Source: Symsagittifera roscoffensis | Taxonomy: Eukaryota > Xenacoelomorpha > Acoela > Convolutidae | Direction of reading: 5' to 3' | Assembly: GCF_963678635.1 (NCBI RefSeq) | Contig: NC_087063.1 | Coordinates: forward strand, 34,136,540-34,200,539 | Length of the DNA stretch: 64,000 bases | In this document: piece after piece, positions 1 to 12,679 of the stretch | How the letters are laid out: each line of letters begins with the position of its first letter | How positions within the stretch are numbered: the first letter of the stretch is position 1 | The notes under the pieces: model-generated | What the model saw: the letters and a program-made list of their open reading frames with translations, nothing else | Told to the model about the DNA's origin: nothing | Databases searched by the model: none | Position numbers and translations under genes: made by a program

Positions 1-369
1 TAGTCCCGAGTTTCAGTTTTGCCATAGATCATTTGAGTTAAAAAGATTAAATTACAAAAAAAGGCCCTTCCGTGTAGTTACGGTAAGTGCAAAGCTGGAT
101 AGGGCCATAACAGCGTTACAAAAATGCATATATATCAGCAAACTGTATCATTTTGTCATGAAGTCATAAATCAGCACTAAATGCATCGTCGTAATGCTAA
201 TTCATCTTAGCCGTCCTTCCTCTACAATATCGCTAATGGAGTTGTCGATAAATTGAACTATGCGATCTGAACCCTCAAACAAAGTATAGAGCTCCTCAGG
301 AGCGCGAAGCTTAATTGAGTTCTTATGTAGTTTATCGATTCTGGATAGCTTTCCTGTCTTATTTCACTT

Positions 370-992
370 AGTTTTTCGGCCCAAATATCGTCGAGATTAT
401 ATTTTGATTCGAAGTAACTGTTATATATTTCTGTTATTTTGCTTCTTGGATGATTTATTCTGTCTAAATTTAGGCCCATTTTTTGCCCTATAGCGTTTGC
501 AAGGAACAATCCTCTGGACCAGTAATACGCTATCGTGCTTTCTTTTTGTCATTGTTCTTGTTTTGTATACTTTCAACTCGCTAGCTAGTTTATTTATCGG
601 TGTTTCACTTATTTTGACAAACGGTTTCCACTCGATATTGAATCTGCTTTTGAGTATAACAATAAAAACAAGAAGTACGTGCATTTCGAGGTAAAATGAC
701 AAGGGTAAAAACTTATAAAATAAATATGACCAGCCTTTTCCTTGTCGGTTACAGCTATAGTATTGTTCAAGAATATTACTGATGGCAATTAGCTTGTCTT
801 ACGAATGCTTTGGAAAAATTTTTGGTTTTCTGAAAATTTGCCGTTTTGGAAGGTTGCGCTTTCGAATTGTTTTTGGTCTTCATTTAAACAAACAGCAACT
901 TTATGTCCCAGATTTTCTAATTTTTTTTCTGGTTTGTGCTTTGGGGTTTTTCCTGTGTTTCTTTCAATTGGGTTTTTCGCCTTTTGATAACG
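370..992 (-). repeat. Duplicate copy of LINE RT-proximal segment
   Basis: This stretch is nearly the same as 2090-2713 in the same orientation, offset by about 1,715 bases, with scattered substitutions and small indels. The copy at 2090-2713 overlaps the decayed LINE reverse-transcriptase start, so this one is most likely a second fragment of the same element. It may have arisen by local duplication or by a second 5'-truncated insertion. Stops and frame changes interrupt every reading frame. It is not expected to make a protein. Confidence 0.75.
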
Positions 993-1498
993 TTTTTAAT
1001 TGGAGCAGCGCCACCGTTGCATCTGAAAATAAGCGCTCAGAAGGCACTCTGCTCTAAGTTTAAAATTCTTAGCTGATATTAGTTCTTCAGCGTTTTGTGA
1101 TATTTGTATGCGTCTTTATGCATATTTCGCGATGTTTTGGCATGGGGGTTGAAAGTTTTCCGTTTGCCTTAATGTCAAGTCGTGCATCATATTCAGTTGT
1201 AGTTGAATTGTTTGCAAAGCTTTCGCCTTGCAGCGGCTGAAGCTTCGGCTCAATCTCGACGTCATTGCAACCCTCGTTCATGAACTTGGCGAATCACTCT
1301 CTAATTTCATTGCGTCTTGTGTGTTTGTAACCGCCCTTTGCACAGTAGTTTTTTTTAGTTTGTGTTGGTTTCTAATTTTGACAGACATAAGAGTCTCCAG
1401 AAGCAAAAATCGGTGGCGTGTCACGGAGCCGAAAACCCGGATAGCCGATAAATAAATCCGTTCTCGGATTGCCGAAACTTTGGATCTACTTAACAATT

Positions 1499-1540
1499 AC
1501 CCCCCCCCCCCCCCCACACACACACACACAAACACACACT
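1499..1540. repeat. Poly-C / (CA)n microsatellite
   Basis: A run of about 16 C is followed directly by a CA dinucleotide run with one interruption. It lies between the two LINE-derived copies. The rest of 1040-2030 shows no recognisable gene; it is low-complexity and AT-rich with frequent stops on both strands. Confidence 0.9.
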
Positions 1541-2262
1541 TAGTCCTATCATTCTTCCTTCCCATTCCCTCCCCCTACCCACATTTACCCACCATGCCCA
1601 ACGGCAAAAAAAACTAAACGATTACAAGAATGCGTTAAAATTGAAAACTCAAACAAACGTTTTCGCACATTTTTGTGCATCTTCAGGTTTCAAAAATCTA
1701 AACTATCTGTACAAAATGATCAAAGATCATAAAAATTGTCATAAACTATTAAAGGACACCAACCGAAAATATAATCAATTATAATGACAATGCAGGGGCG
1801 GATTTAGGTTTTTCTCGAGGGGGTGGACAATCTTTTTAAAAGAAAAAACATATCTGCCGTTCTTTTTCGGAAATTTTCATTGGTTGGTGAGGTGTCGAAC
1901 CTCTGTGTTAGTCGGACTTTTTGATGTTAATTATATCAAAGAGAGTAAAAAAACCAACCAAATCTTAGAAACAATCGGAATCTGTAAGGCACTTTTTTGA
2001 CCAGTAAAATTGCGTCTCAATTTGGGTTAATTTAATTAAAAACGGTGGTGTTTAGTTTTTCGGCTATCCGGGAATGCGGCTCCGTGGGTACGCATCCAAA
2101 TATTGTCGAGATTATTTTTTGATTCGAAGTAACTGTTATATATTTCTGTTATTTTGCTTCTGGGATGATTTATTCTGACTAAATTTAGGCCCATTTTTCG
2201 CCCTATAGCGTTTGCAAGGAACAATCCTCTGGACCAGAAATCGCTATCTTGCTTTCTTTTTT

Positions 2263-2797
2263 TCATTGTTCTTGTTTCTTATATACTTCCAACTCGCTAG
2301 CTAGTTTATTTTGCGGTGTTTCACTTATTTCGATAAACGGTTTGTTTCCATTCGATGTTGAATCTGCTTTTGAGTATAACAATAAAAACAAGAAGTACGT
2401 GCATTTCGAGGTAAAATGACAAGGGTAAAAACTTATAAAATAAATATGACCAGCCTTTTCCTTGTCGGTTACAGCTATAGTATTGTTCAAGAATATTACT
2501 GATGGCAATTAGCATGTCTTACGAAAGCTTTGGAAATATTTTTGGTTTTCTGAAAATTTGCTGTTTTTGAAGGTCGCGCTTTTGAATTGTTTTTGGTCTT
2601 CATTTAAACAAACAGCAACTTCTTGTCCCAGATTTTTTAATTTTTTGTGGGCCAGTACTTTGGGGTTTTTCTGTGTTTCTTTTAATTGGTTGTTTCGCCT
2701 TTTGATAACGTTAGATGTCTGGCTTGAGACCCAAGTTGGTAGACTGACACGATGTTTGTTTTCTTGGGAGTCTGTTTTCAAAATTTTTATATACTAG
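2263..2797 (-). pseudogene. LINE linker and start of reverse transcriptase
   Basis: Residues such as WVSSQTSNVIKRRN and the later KKLKN-x-VAVCLNEDQK match the basic linker between endonuclease and reverse transcriptase in CR1/Jockey-like LINEs. After a stop, LPSVIFLNNTIAVTDKEKAG follows, which matches the family pattern in which a D-K-x-KA block precedes the RT fingers. The catalytic YADD block is not visible downstream, so the RT is truncated or scrambled. The segment is duplicated at 370-992. Confidence 0.65.
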
Positions 2798-3109
2798 TTG
2801 AACCATAAGTCAACAACAGTATCAAAATTGCTAGAGCAAGCTGGGTTGAATGGATTTTGGTTAATTTCATTTTCGATACCATTACAGTCAGCATTTGAGT
2901 ATGAGAATATACTGAAATCTCTGTTTTATATAAAGGGCTTGTCCAATTTGAACCAGTCGTTACTGCTGAGTTTAAATTGAAAGGTGGGGGGGGAGTGATT
3001 TGTTTTGTACAGGTTCTTAGTTTTTTATCAACGCATACAATTAGAACTGGGTGATTGTTGTTTGTTAAGACTAGATCAAGTTGTTTACTTTTGAGCCAGT
3101 GATCATCTG

Positions 3110-3640
3110 TTAATAATTGCGTTTGAAGAGATCTTCAAGCGCAAGTGCTTTTTCTATGTTTGATGACTCCATATGCCTCCAATATGTTAGGTCAAAATTG
3201 TTGTCGCCAACAATTAATGTTGTTTCTGACAGCGGCTCCGGGCTGAAGGTGACAATTACATCCAGTAATGCCGATAGAATAGAAGGTGGATGTCTGTATT
3301 GACTCAACCGTGGTGCACTAAGGCACATCATGAGGCAATTATGATCGTTAAAGTCTACCTGAACAAATACTATAACGGTAAACTTCGGATCAATTAGAAT
3401 ACGACGATGTTTTATTTCACAGTGAACTGCAATCAGTATTCTTCCAGTGTTTTGTTTGACACTTTCCGGTGTATCTATCGTCACGATGAACGTAAAGGGC
3501 ATTATCTGGAATTTCAGGCAATAAACAATTTTCAGTCAGAAAGTCAATATTAAAATTTTTAGAGTTCGTTAAGACGTTTGAGAAATCCATGCGGTTTTGA
3601 ATGTCTATCAAACTTCTAACATTATAAAGAAGAAGCTAGA
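3110..3640 (-). pseudogene. LINE apurinic-type endonuclease domain, frameshifted
   Basis: Two overlapping minus-strand frames carry the front and back of an exonuclease-endonuclease-phosphatase domain. The front half (about 3640-3417) has the NVRSL start motif and the FNIDFLTEN segment, which matches the ITET-type block. The back half (3502-3110) has a YRHPPS block and VGDNNFDLTYW, matching the family's GDFN-x-W signature. This domain nicks target DNA for target-primed reverse transcription. The two halves are in different frames, and the catalytic GDFN reads GDNN, so the domain is dead. Confidence 0.75.
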
Positions 3641-4006
3641 CGCTATTTTTTTTAGCTGTGCGGAGAGCCATACCGATGCCCCTGCATCGGCTTCTTTGAT
3701 TTCCACCCATTCACTGGCTTTGTTTTTAAATAACTTTAGATCGCGGATCCTCAAATCATTTCTCTGAGTAACCTATCAAATCTCTTGAAAATTTCAACAT
3801 TACTTGCTCCTGCTTTGCTTCTTCAGCATTGAGTTCCTTGCTCAAGAAATTTTTTTTGTAAACTTTCAGCTTGCTGATACACAGGAGTCTCAACCGTCCA
3901 TGGATCTTATTTGACAATGTAAACACTGTTGTCTTTATTTTCCCCTCTTGATGCGGACAGATGCGTTTTATTTCAGTTCTCTGACTTTCATTTGATAGAA
4001 ATTGTA

Positions 4007-4648
4007 TCATTTTGAAACTTCCCGCATATCATGCTCATTGCGTTCCCGAGCCACTTTGGAGGTGCTTTCTGGTAAGCATCTGACTCTAATGCCTTCAGGT
4101 GACTTCTGTTCCTGCTTAAACTTCTGTTGAAGTGTAGATTCCTTACTAATGCTTGCTGGCAAATTCGAGGCATGTCCGTTTTTGTCCAGCACAGTTTTCA
4201 TTTCTGAGATAGCAGTTTTAACCTCAGATACTTCTGTTTGCAGAGTTTTCAACTGCTTGTACTCTTTTGGTTGTTGTCTTTTGGATGCTGTTTCAATTAT
4301 CCGGTCCCTCTGTTTCATAGCGACGCAGTTATTGCCCAACAATAGTGCAGTGATTCCCAACTCGTTGATACCCACGAGAGCAGCAGCACTCAATGCGGTG
4401 CAACACTTGATTAAGTGATAAATTACACTGCAACTGAAGCAGTGAAAGTCTATCTCGTCATCTGGGATCTCTAGCATACACGTGTTGCAAAAATTCTGAC
4501 ATTCTTTGGCTGAGTCAGCAGCAGTTCTTAATCTTGTCTTATGTGACATTTCAGTCGCTAAGCTCTGAAAATTTATTAAAACGGCTGGTTTTGATCTCTT
4601 ATTGCGTAACTCGCTGACTAGAGCGGTCACTAAGAAAAAGACAAACAA
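4007..4648 (-). pseudogene. LINE ORF1 with PHD-like zinc finger and coiled coil
   Basis: The 213-residue frame has a cysteine/histidine cluster near residues 48-103 (C-x3-C-x2-C, then C-x2-C, YH-x4-CC, and a later cysteine). It resembles a PHD finger of the kind found in ORF1 of CR1-like LINEs. A predicted coiled coil follows, rich in K, E, Q and T (roughly residues 125-165). In such elements ORF1 is an RNA-binding chaperone that coats the element's RNA. The first 30 or so residues are hydrophobic and may not belong to the protein. Upstream of the endonuclease on the same strand, it fits the standard order. The element around it is broken, so I call it a relic. Confidence 0.6.
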
Positions 4649-4659
4649 GCTTACAAAAC

Positions 4660-5640
4660 AAGATCCGCAACTTACTAAATAGAATGATCACTGGATACTA
4701 TTGCTTGATGACAGCCACTTGAAGTCTTCTCGTCTTAAATAAAAAGAAGAACATTCTGCCTCACAGTTAGGTTAGTCCCAGTACAATAGTGTTAGTTCTC
4801 ATTTCTCTGGCTAGCAGCGCAATAAACAAAGTGCATTTACCACCAGCGTTCCTCGGGTTTAGTCTCAGAAAAAAAATTCTTTTGGAAAACTGTATTGAAA
4901 ATTGCAAAAAGTTGAATTATTCAAACATATCCAATTTTTCCTAAGATTTTGAGAAAATGCCTAATTACTGGCACAACACCTAATTTTTTGCAATATTCAT
5001 CTCTTCTCAAATCCCAGTGTATCCGCAAACCAAAAGAAGAGTTTGCATCATAGAATATAAGAAAGCTGGAACAACCAGAAGCAAGGTCATTACTTGCGGA
5101 GGATCTTAAGGAATATGAAGTGAACATACCATGCATCCACGAAACTACAAAGAGAACACACGAAAACTTCTCAACTCTCTCACTCCGGGTACAAACAAAA
5201 CACTGTTGCGTTCAGCAGCTGCCTCGCAAACCATGTCATACAAGGGAAAGCTTACACCGCAAGAACTCTTTCTTCGGAGTTCTTGCTAGGTCCGTGGCGC
5301 CCTAAGGTTTTTAAGCCTATGCTCCAATTGAAGACGCAAAAAATGCAGATCAAAAGAATTTTTATGGGCCACTTTTGAAATTCAAGAAAGAAACTCCTCA
5401 AAATTATATCCATCATAGAGGCAGAGAACTTATTCCAAGGTAGGTGAAACACTTGAAGAAGAACAGAAGCATATTGGCTGTTTTTGATTTCGAGCAAGGA
5501 ACCCAAATGGCACATTCGAAAAAGGAGAGATTTGTAACAGTCAGCCGCTTATATATAGATAGATAGATGTAGTATATTATAAAACAATAATTTGCAGGTT
5601 AAGATTTTCATTCGCTCTGATTTCATTTGAGTTCACACTC
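4660..5640. other. Unassigned spacer between LINE and Gypsy relics
   Basis: About 1 kb with only short open frames on both strands and no motif I recognise. A (gata)n-like run lies near 5,558-5,570. Composition is intermediate between the AT-rich flanks and the more GC-rich Gypsy relic to the right. Confidence 0.5.
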
Positions 5641-5689
5641 AAGCCCCATTTTTTTTCTGTACTCAAAACTCAAGAATCCATGCCGAGTA

Positions 5690-8600
5690 CCTGACCTAAC
5701 TCGATCCCTTTGCCCTCGAGATACTGGGCCCAGACGCACTCGACACCGTGATCTGCCTTGTCAATTCTTCTTCGTCATCGGAACTAATCACGATCTCTTC
5801 CCATGCCTCCACCTGATCGCAATACCGCATCCACTCTTTCTGCTCCTGCAACCTTCTTGAATGGTTCGGTAGTTTCTTCACCTTCGGCACTCTGTTGTTT
5901 CAAAAGAATTGATGTAGGCTCAAGCTCGCGTTTTTTGCCAGATCTTCCTCTAGTATCGACTCCCTCGCTTTAGTATTATCTCTAGATACCTTGCCAACTC
6001 GCTTACATCTCGTGGTAATTCCATTGCGATGGGTAAGCAGCGGCCTCTTGAAAGCCTCTGGCCCTACTTCTGCCACCAATTGACGATACTGTTTTTGATG
6101 TTGCTTCATGTGGTTCCTCATCAGGACGTACAGCCAGGAGGTCAATGTCGCCCTGAACCTTGGAAAAAATCGCACCCGGCTCCAGACCAGCTTCTTTTCC
6201 ATCGGTATGGCGACTAACTTACAAGCAGTCTCAAACAACTCAAGTCTCCTGCTGTAATCGATCGCATTTATGGCTTTCACGGTCGGTGCTTTCGACTATC
6301 GGTATTTCATCACGTTCTCTTCAACCCATCGCAGTGCCAGCATCGAGCTCACCACGAAGATGGTCACCTTCTGTCGGTGATGTGGTAATCCTATCGCACG
6401 AATTCCCTCAACATCCCATAACAAGCAGAGGTTCCTCTTCTACGGGCACTACACTGTCTGTGCCTCACAATGACATGGATAGTCTCCACGCATCAAGTTA
6501 AAACTCCGGAGGTTGCGTTCTCCAGACGCTTGCAGCAAAGATTCGATTTCCATCATCTTCGTGTGGATAGAGTCATTTTTGTACATGCCAGGGGCGTTAT
6601 TAAGTACCTTGCCACTCGTGTTTTGTTTTTCAAAGTCACTCGAATTCTCCCCTTCAAGACTCACAAATTCTTCTCACCAAGTGTCATCAAGTCCTCTACT
6701 CTGGGTCCAGGCACTGCTCCCCACAATTTCTTAAGCAGCTGATGCGAATGATGTGACATTCATGCCAGTCGTACGCACTGGTTACCGGAAAGGCCTTGTC
6801 AATCCTTGCCCTCTGGTTAGACGCCTCCACCATTAATATGTGTAATGGGCAATGACTCCCGAAGAGGTTTGCCATTACTGATCCCACCAAAGACTTCGCA
6901 TTCATTGGCAAGTTTTAGGCCTCACTCACCGGGAATCCCATTTCTGCTTCGAAGCCCACCTTCCATCACTTGATATGTTTGTGAATCATCTGCAATACTC
7001 CGGGCCAGGATTCCACACTCAATGCCGTGACTAGATACTGTTCAGATTCTAGCATCTTTAGCGACTCCAGACTACTCATCCTCAAGATGAATCCTAGTGC
7101 GGCCGCCAAGTTCACAGTAGTACTCGCTTAACAATCAGCTAAGATTTGTACCTCACTTCTCTCCTTCTCCGCAAAATCGCCAAACCACATGGGTAAGTCC
7201 CTTCTCCGGAATGACTGAAGCCTCACGCATGACCGTCCGTCACATGAGTCAAGTTCCCGGCTCCATCTTCTTCGGCAGTTCCATGAGAGCTTCCTCCTTT
7301 CTTTCTCTTTCTGTCACCTCCGAGCGCTCTCGCTTCAAGTCATCCTCAAACCTATTCACCACTGGGAGCTTTCTTTTGTCTCCAGGAGTGTCAATTGACA
7401 GAACTGAGGGTGTGACCTGGTTTGGCCTCTTGTACTCCGTGAGTGGAACCTAAAGAGCGCCAGCCGCATCTAGCTTATGTCCATCATGTTGTATCTCCGC
7501 CTCTTGCAACCCGTAGGGCGCTAGATGTTTCCTCGTGCTGCAAATCGATTCCGCCCACAGGCCCAAGTGTCCTTCCTCCACAACGACTAGGCCATCGTCG
7601 TATACTGAGTCCTTATTTTCAAAACCGGCCTTCTCAAGCACGCTGTTCACTTCACGCACGTCACACCTTCGTGGAATTGACCCTCTCAACTTTCTTGCTG
7701 CAATCGTCCATGAATTTATTTTGATATCGCTAGAGTAAAAGTATGCAGCCGCGGATCACTCGATAAACAGGGGATCCCAGCCATGCGTGAACACTCTTTG
7801 TTGTCGCTCTGCGACATTTTTGGCCTGCACTGACGGAACTAGAAGTGGACTATTCATTCCCAAGGTCATCCGCCTCACAGTAGAAAATCACTGGAGATTG
7901 GCTGGCAGCACATCCTGCTCAAGAATCACCTCTAGTTTTCTCTTATTAAGTCAAAGGCCTTCACCCAAGCCGATATCCTCAAGATCTCTCCAGCTTGTTT
8001 CTCCAGAGGGTTCAACTTCCAAAACTTCGGGTAAATCTCGATCGGACCTTGTCGTTTTCCACCCATCCTGCATTGCAGCTGACCTTGTAGTTCAGCACTT
8101 TCAACTCGGGACTATTAACTTTTACAAACAACATCGTGTTGCTCATTTGGACTCTCAAGTATCCTTTTTTGCACCATTTAAAACTCTGATCAAGCTCACA
8201 TGTATCACTGGATGTCTATACGCCGTAATCAAGGGTCCGGAATAGAAAAGCTTACTGCCGGTCCATAGACGCAGGTCACCACTTCTACCAGCCCTCTCAC
8301 TACTCCTAGAGGATCATATCGCATTGCTAGGCATATGTCCGTAAGGAGGAGCTTACCTCCATTCACTTCAATATTATTTTTCTTGTCCGGTTTTCTCCCG
8401 TCAAGTGGCTGTTTTGCATCAGAAGATACTTCACCAGGAGCATTTTCAATCCCGCGGCACATTTGTAGGAGGTCTCAAGACTTGGGTGAGCTTTTGCCAT
8501 GGTCATCGGGTCTTTATATTTCAGGATGCTCAGGAGGCTCAGCATCAAGTATCCGTCGATCCTCATGGTCTCCTAACCCCTACTGAGCATGAAGGCCGGG

Positions 8601-10700
8601 CCCGTATTAAACAAGTATCTAGGGAATAGCAGTTATTTTGCCAGCAGTAAGTTGATTGACAGCGCTCAAGAGTTCCTAAATTATTGTGTCAAAGAAGGTC
8701 TTTCCCGCGGAGAGCAACCCATCCATAAACTTTTTCTCACAGACTGGAATCAAGAACCCCACAATCTCGTGCACCTTTCTCGTTTTTAACTCTCCCGTGG
8801 CGTGATCCTTCCAGAAGCCTATGATGATCGTGTCATTCGCCAAGGAGACCAATTTTCCCACCGTCAATCTCTTCTTTTCTGCTTGGACGTGCTGGTGCTG
8901 CATAATTTTCCACATTTTTTTTATCAAGAGAGTTGCTGTCTTTTTCGTCTTGTCATTCACACTTTCTAGCCTTGGCGTCAGAAAAGGTAACATTCCTCTC
9001 TCTTGAGTGAGGCAGTACACCATCTATCCCCATTGCTTCGCCGCGCACACCACATTTCTCCGGTCATTTATAGGCGGCTTCGAGCTGCTCGTGGATCCCA
9101 CAACTGCGAGTTCCATCTTCCGGAACCACAAGCTCGTGGTCAAGTGGTTGATCACATAATGGTCATCATTTATTTTTGATTTGAACTTAAGTACTATCAA
9201 GACATCCGCAAGCCCGTTAAACCTCTCAAGGCATGAGATCTGTCAGCCCAGGCTGCCACCAATTCCGACTTAGAGAGTCTGAAGTTCTTCGGTTCTAATT
9301 CTCGACTAGGAGCAGCCATCATCATACGCAGTCCGCTGTCACCAAAAAGCACAGGTATTTGCCCGGCACCTGCGAGACAGAAGGTGGGAGCGCCGACAGG
9401 TTTCCCAAACCCGGTCTCTGTCTGAACAGAAACTCAACATTTTGATTTTCTCTTTCGAAATCACCTCTAGCCTGGTCTTGAATTGCATGTCCGCTGTTAT
9501 GCTGATTGCGCTGGTCCTGTCTGACAATGATGATATCGCTGTCTGTGACCAAGATTGTCACCGACTAATCGTTCTTTATTTCAAATTTGGTCGGCAATTT
9601 TTGTACAATAGCGGCTTCCTTCCCAATAGAGGGGTTTCTTTCCTTAACGTATTTACCTGCAGATAGGTCACTCGTTGCTTGCTTTGTCCCTCCTGTTCGC
9701 CTACTATTAGACCATATATCCACTCTAGAATTCTCAAGTTTGTCTTTTCTCCCATTTCTGTTTTGCTATGTTCCAGATCCATCTCCCGCTCCGGCACACT
9801 GTGATCCTACTGCGAGAATGATTCGTCATCATCGATGGTCTGCCACTCTTGGTTCGGGATTCAGTCACCTACTCTCACCATCTCTGCCGCTATCTCCTCC
9901 GGTTTTATTTCGTCGATCAAGAAGTCGTCTCCATATCTATTGTATCTCATGCTGGTTTTCTTGCGTCCGCCTCTTCTTCTGGATCGTCATGTGATTGGCT
10001 TGTCTGGTTCTACCGACTCCGGCATCTCACTGTGCACCGACTCATGTCAATCCTCTTCCGCAAAAGAACCTTCATCCGAGTGTACTTCTATCCTCTCGTT
10101 GTCACCCATGTTTGAGATCTCGTTGTCATCGTTTTTCTCCCTGGTGTCCTTCTCGTTCACCTTGCATGCCGGTTCCAAAATCAGTTACTCTAGCTCCTCC
10201 ATATTTTGAGGTACACAACAATCCTCAGGTGACGGTACATGAGGCTTCAGATTTTCTTACTGCGCAGCTAGTCCCGTGCTCAAGAGATAGAACCGACCTT
10301 GCTGGTGTACCTCTGTTGTCATGAATGGTCCTACTCATTTCTTCAATAATTTTTTTGTCGATTTTGGCGGGATGACATTCTAAAACCCATATCTATTGTC
10401 CTTCGTGTACGGCTTGGCTTGTAGTATCCTCTCCTCGTCGTATTTTTTGCGTTAACTCATCTGTGCTTGAGCTGTATTACGTCTACACAGTTCTTTCAAC
10501 TCGTGTTGTCTCTTGATTGCCTCTCTCACATAAGCCTGGGGTGAAGTCTTCTGTCCTTCGTGTTTTGGGTAGAAGAATTTCAGTGGCATTGCCCTCTCTC
10601 TGCCGTCAGCATCATGAAGTGACTGATCCACATTGTCGATTATTGCGAGCTAATGTGGGCTCCGACTACTTGCGGCAATTACCCTCCCAATCTGTCATGT
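5690..10700 (-). pseudogene. Post-integrase coding-like region of Gypsy relic
   Basis: Minus-strand frames here have protein-like composition although none stays open for long. Examples are 5696-5890 (acidic ISSDDEEEL), 5900-6280, 7450-7689, a highly charged stretch near 7210-7450 (KRERSEVTERERKEE), 8676-9023 (115 residues) and 9322-9561. I do not recognise any domain. Its position between integrase and the 3' end is where an env or accessory gene lies in some Gypsy-like elements, but I see no convincing signal peptide or membrane anchor. It could also be a long C-terminal extension of the polyprotein. Broken by stops throughout. Confidence 0.5.
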
Positions 10701-10739
10701 ACCTACAGCACTATACTCTAAGCATGTTTACCAGTGTCC

Positions 10740-11055
10740 TATTCTGCCTTTTCAACAGTCCATTCGTCTGTTAATTATAGGTCGTCGAGTGTGCTTGAGC
10801 GATGTGGGATCTCTTTATCAACTCTTTTTTCAGATCCCTGACGAAGGGTTTCCCGTTGTCCGATTGAAATGTCATGGGTTAACCATATCTTGAGATCTTT
10901 GGCGTTATTAGGTGATCACAAGTTTCCTCTGACGACGCTGCCTGATATGGTACTGCTTCCGCCGGTTTCGTGAAATGGTCTATAACTACTAGGATCTGAT
11001 TGTACCTCTTTTTCGTCATGCAGATTTTTTGGTGGTCTATCTGCACAACCTCATT
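10740..11055 (-). pseudogene. Gypsy relic integrase core
   Basis: Translating the minus strand from 11,052 gives a block with QIDHQKICM followed by NQILVVIDHFTKPAEAVPY, the first-Asp region of a retroviral-type integrase catalytic core. Past an in-frame stop, TFQSDNGKPFVRDL gives the second-Asp block with its DNG motif. A further stop lies before the expected catalytic Glu block. Integrase joins element cDNA to the host genome; this copy cannot be functional. Confidence 0.85.
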
Positions 11056-11059
11056 GGTT

Positions 11060-12240
11060 TTCGATACAGTTGTGGTAGTATGATGAGGTTGTGTTTGTGT
11101 AGTTTTTTCTCATCATCTCTCCTCATACAGCTCACCGCCTTATAGAATTGGCTCAAGATCTCTTTGCTATCTTCCTCTAGATCCATTTTCCCCTTCTCCC
11201 CTGTTGTATCCATTTTAAGAGATGGCTTGTCATTTAGTCGTTTTTCTGTGCCCTAATCAGGTCCAATAGCCTGTACCTCCTCTTCAAATGCTCTTTCAGT
11301 GCGACGATTTGTCCTGGTCCTGTCATTTCCCCCGGGTTGTGGATGTCATCTTTTAACTTAACACACACTACCTTACTCAAGATTTCCCTGGTACTCTCGG
11401 GCTCTAGATTCGTTCTTATGTTCGTATTACGTGATAACTGCCCGAATGATTTCAGTGATACCGCAGTCGTCTCCAGTTATTCTCCTCCCTTTGCATCATC
11501 AGAGTCTAAGTTGTACGTTCCAGACGAGGGGTCCGAATGCATTTCTCTGTCCTGATTCCTTATCTTTGCCCCTGCTAGTGTCATTCACTGGTTCGTCTTA
11601 ATTTTCCAAAGAATCTTCGTCCGCTGCTTCTGACTCCCCTGAAAAAATGTTTACTGCACTCTCTTCCAGAAGCATCATCCACTCCCCGGACACCTAATCT
11701 GCTCCAAGCTCTTCAGCCTCCTCTTTGAATGACACCATTTTCTTGCTCAATGTGGTCTGCATTATCATCTCTTCAGGGATTCTATCGACTAACGTTTGCA
11801 CCACTTCTTTACTTTCTAGTTCTTTGCCTCGCAACTGACTATCTCCATGCGGACTTACTCTGGTTTTTCTCCTCATAGTAATTTCCGGTTAATCGTTTCT
11901 TTCGATCGTTCACATGGGCATCTTCTCCCACCACTGTTCTCTTCTCTCGACTTCTTCTATGTCATAACCTTTCGCTTTCAGCGTCTCTCCGACTAGTTTC
12001 GATTTTAGCAAAAGTTCTAAGGCATTCCCTATAGTCTCAGAAAGATTTTTGTCTCCCGGTGCTCAGCAGATAACTCTGGGTGATCCTATTTTGGTTTCCC
12101 TGAGTTGTCGAGTCATCTTGTGAGTGGCAAATTGTCATAGGTATCTTTGTCCAATAAACGAAAATCCATCTTTCATTTCAGGCCCGTCAGCTTCCCTCTG
12201 CTCTTGTCTCTCGTAAAATTCCGTCTTCTTGCTCAAGCTG
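11060..12240 (-). pseudogene. Gypsy relic spacer between RNase H and integrase
   Basis: Minus-strand peptides here are charged and acidic. The 11694-11876 frame contains LVDRIPEEMIMQTTLSKK and SFKEEAEELG, interrupted on both sides. It lies where Ty3/Gypsy elements carry a connection region between RNase H and integrase. The region is longer than usual (about 1.2 kb). I see no zinc-binding HHCC block in it. Confidence 0.45.
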
Positions 12241-12248
12241 TCTGCATT

Positions 12249-12600
12249 CTAGTGCTTGTCTCTGGTCCTGTACTCGGTTATCATAATGTAACCATCTAGA
12301 CACACTATCCATCTGCCGATAAAACTTTGATCCAATGAATACGTATTCACCCAAGACAAGGCTCTGTTATCCACCCGAAGCTTAAATGGTTCGTTGCCAA
12401 GATATGCCAAGTCGGTGCTGCCATTGCAGTTTTCCTCTCGATGGAGTATCCCAGAAATCGCGAACACTGAGGCATCTCTGCCTAGGACGTACTTGCCATT
12501 CTCTGTTAACATACCCAAAACCGGAGCCTCTTACAACTCTCGTTTTATTCTCTGAAAAAACTCCCCTGCAGCGTTGATCCATGTAAGATTCTTGCCTTTA
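12249..12600 (-). pseudogene. Gypsy relic RNase H
   Basis: The frame at 12249-12518 contains VLGRDASVFAISGILH, matching the first catalytic Asp block (usually DTDAS), and FKLRVDNRALSWV, matching the second Asp block (usually TDHRALxWL). It ends with GRWIVCLDGYIMITEYRTRDKH, the family's C-terminal tether motif. A frameshift separates an upstream part visible in another frame. RNase H removes the RNA strand after reverse transcription. Confidence 0.85.
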
Positions 12601-12679
12601 TGCCTCATGAGTTGTTGCATTGGGTATATTTGTCCGCGTAGCCTTTGATGAATTCTCTATAGTAGTTTGAGAAACCGAG

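Larger units (their letters stand above)
2030..4660 (-). mobile_element. Decayed non-LTR retrotransposon (LINE), minus strand
   Basis: Reading the minus strand from 4,650 down, a zinc-finger ORF1, an endonuclease domain and the linker into a reverse transcriptase follow in the canonical LINE order. All are interrupted by frameshifts or stops, and the catalytic part of the RT is not intact here. An ORF1 with a PHD-like zinc finger together with an APE-type endonuclease is typical of CR1/Jockey-like LINEs, which is the clade I would guess. I see neither a poly-A tail nor target-site duplications, so the exact ends are uncertain. Confidence 0.75.

Noticed and set aside
5640-5700. 3' LTR of the minus-strand Gypsy relic
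   Set aside because: I compared this end with the sequence above 17,252 and saw no matching direct repeat.
9587-10324. Plus-strand frames of 88-135 codons within the Gypsy relic
   Set aside because: The minus strand carries the recognisable polyprotein parts on both sides, and the plus-strand peptides (S/L/F-rich) look like reverse readings of charged coding sequence.
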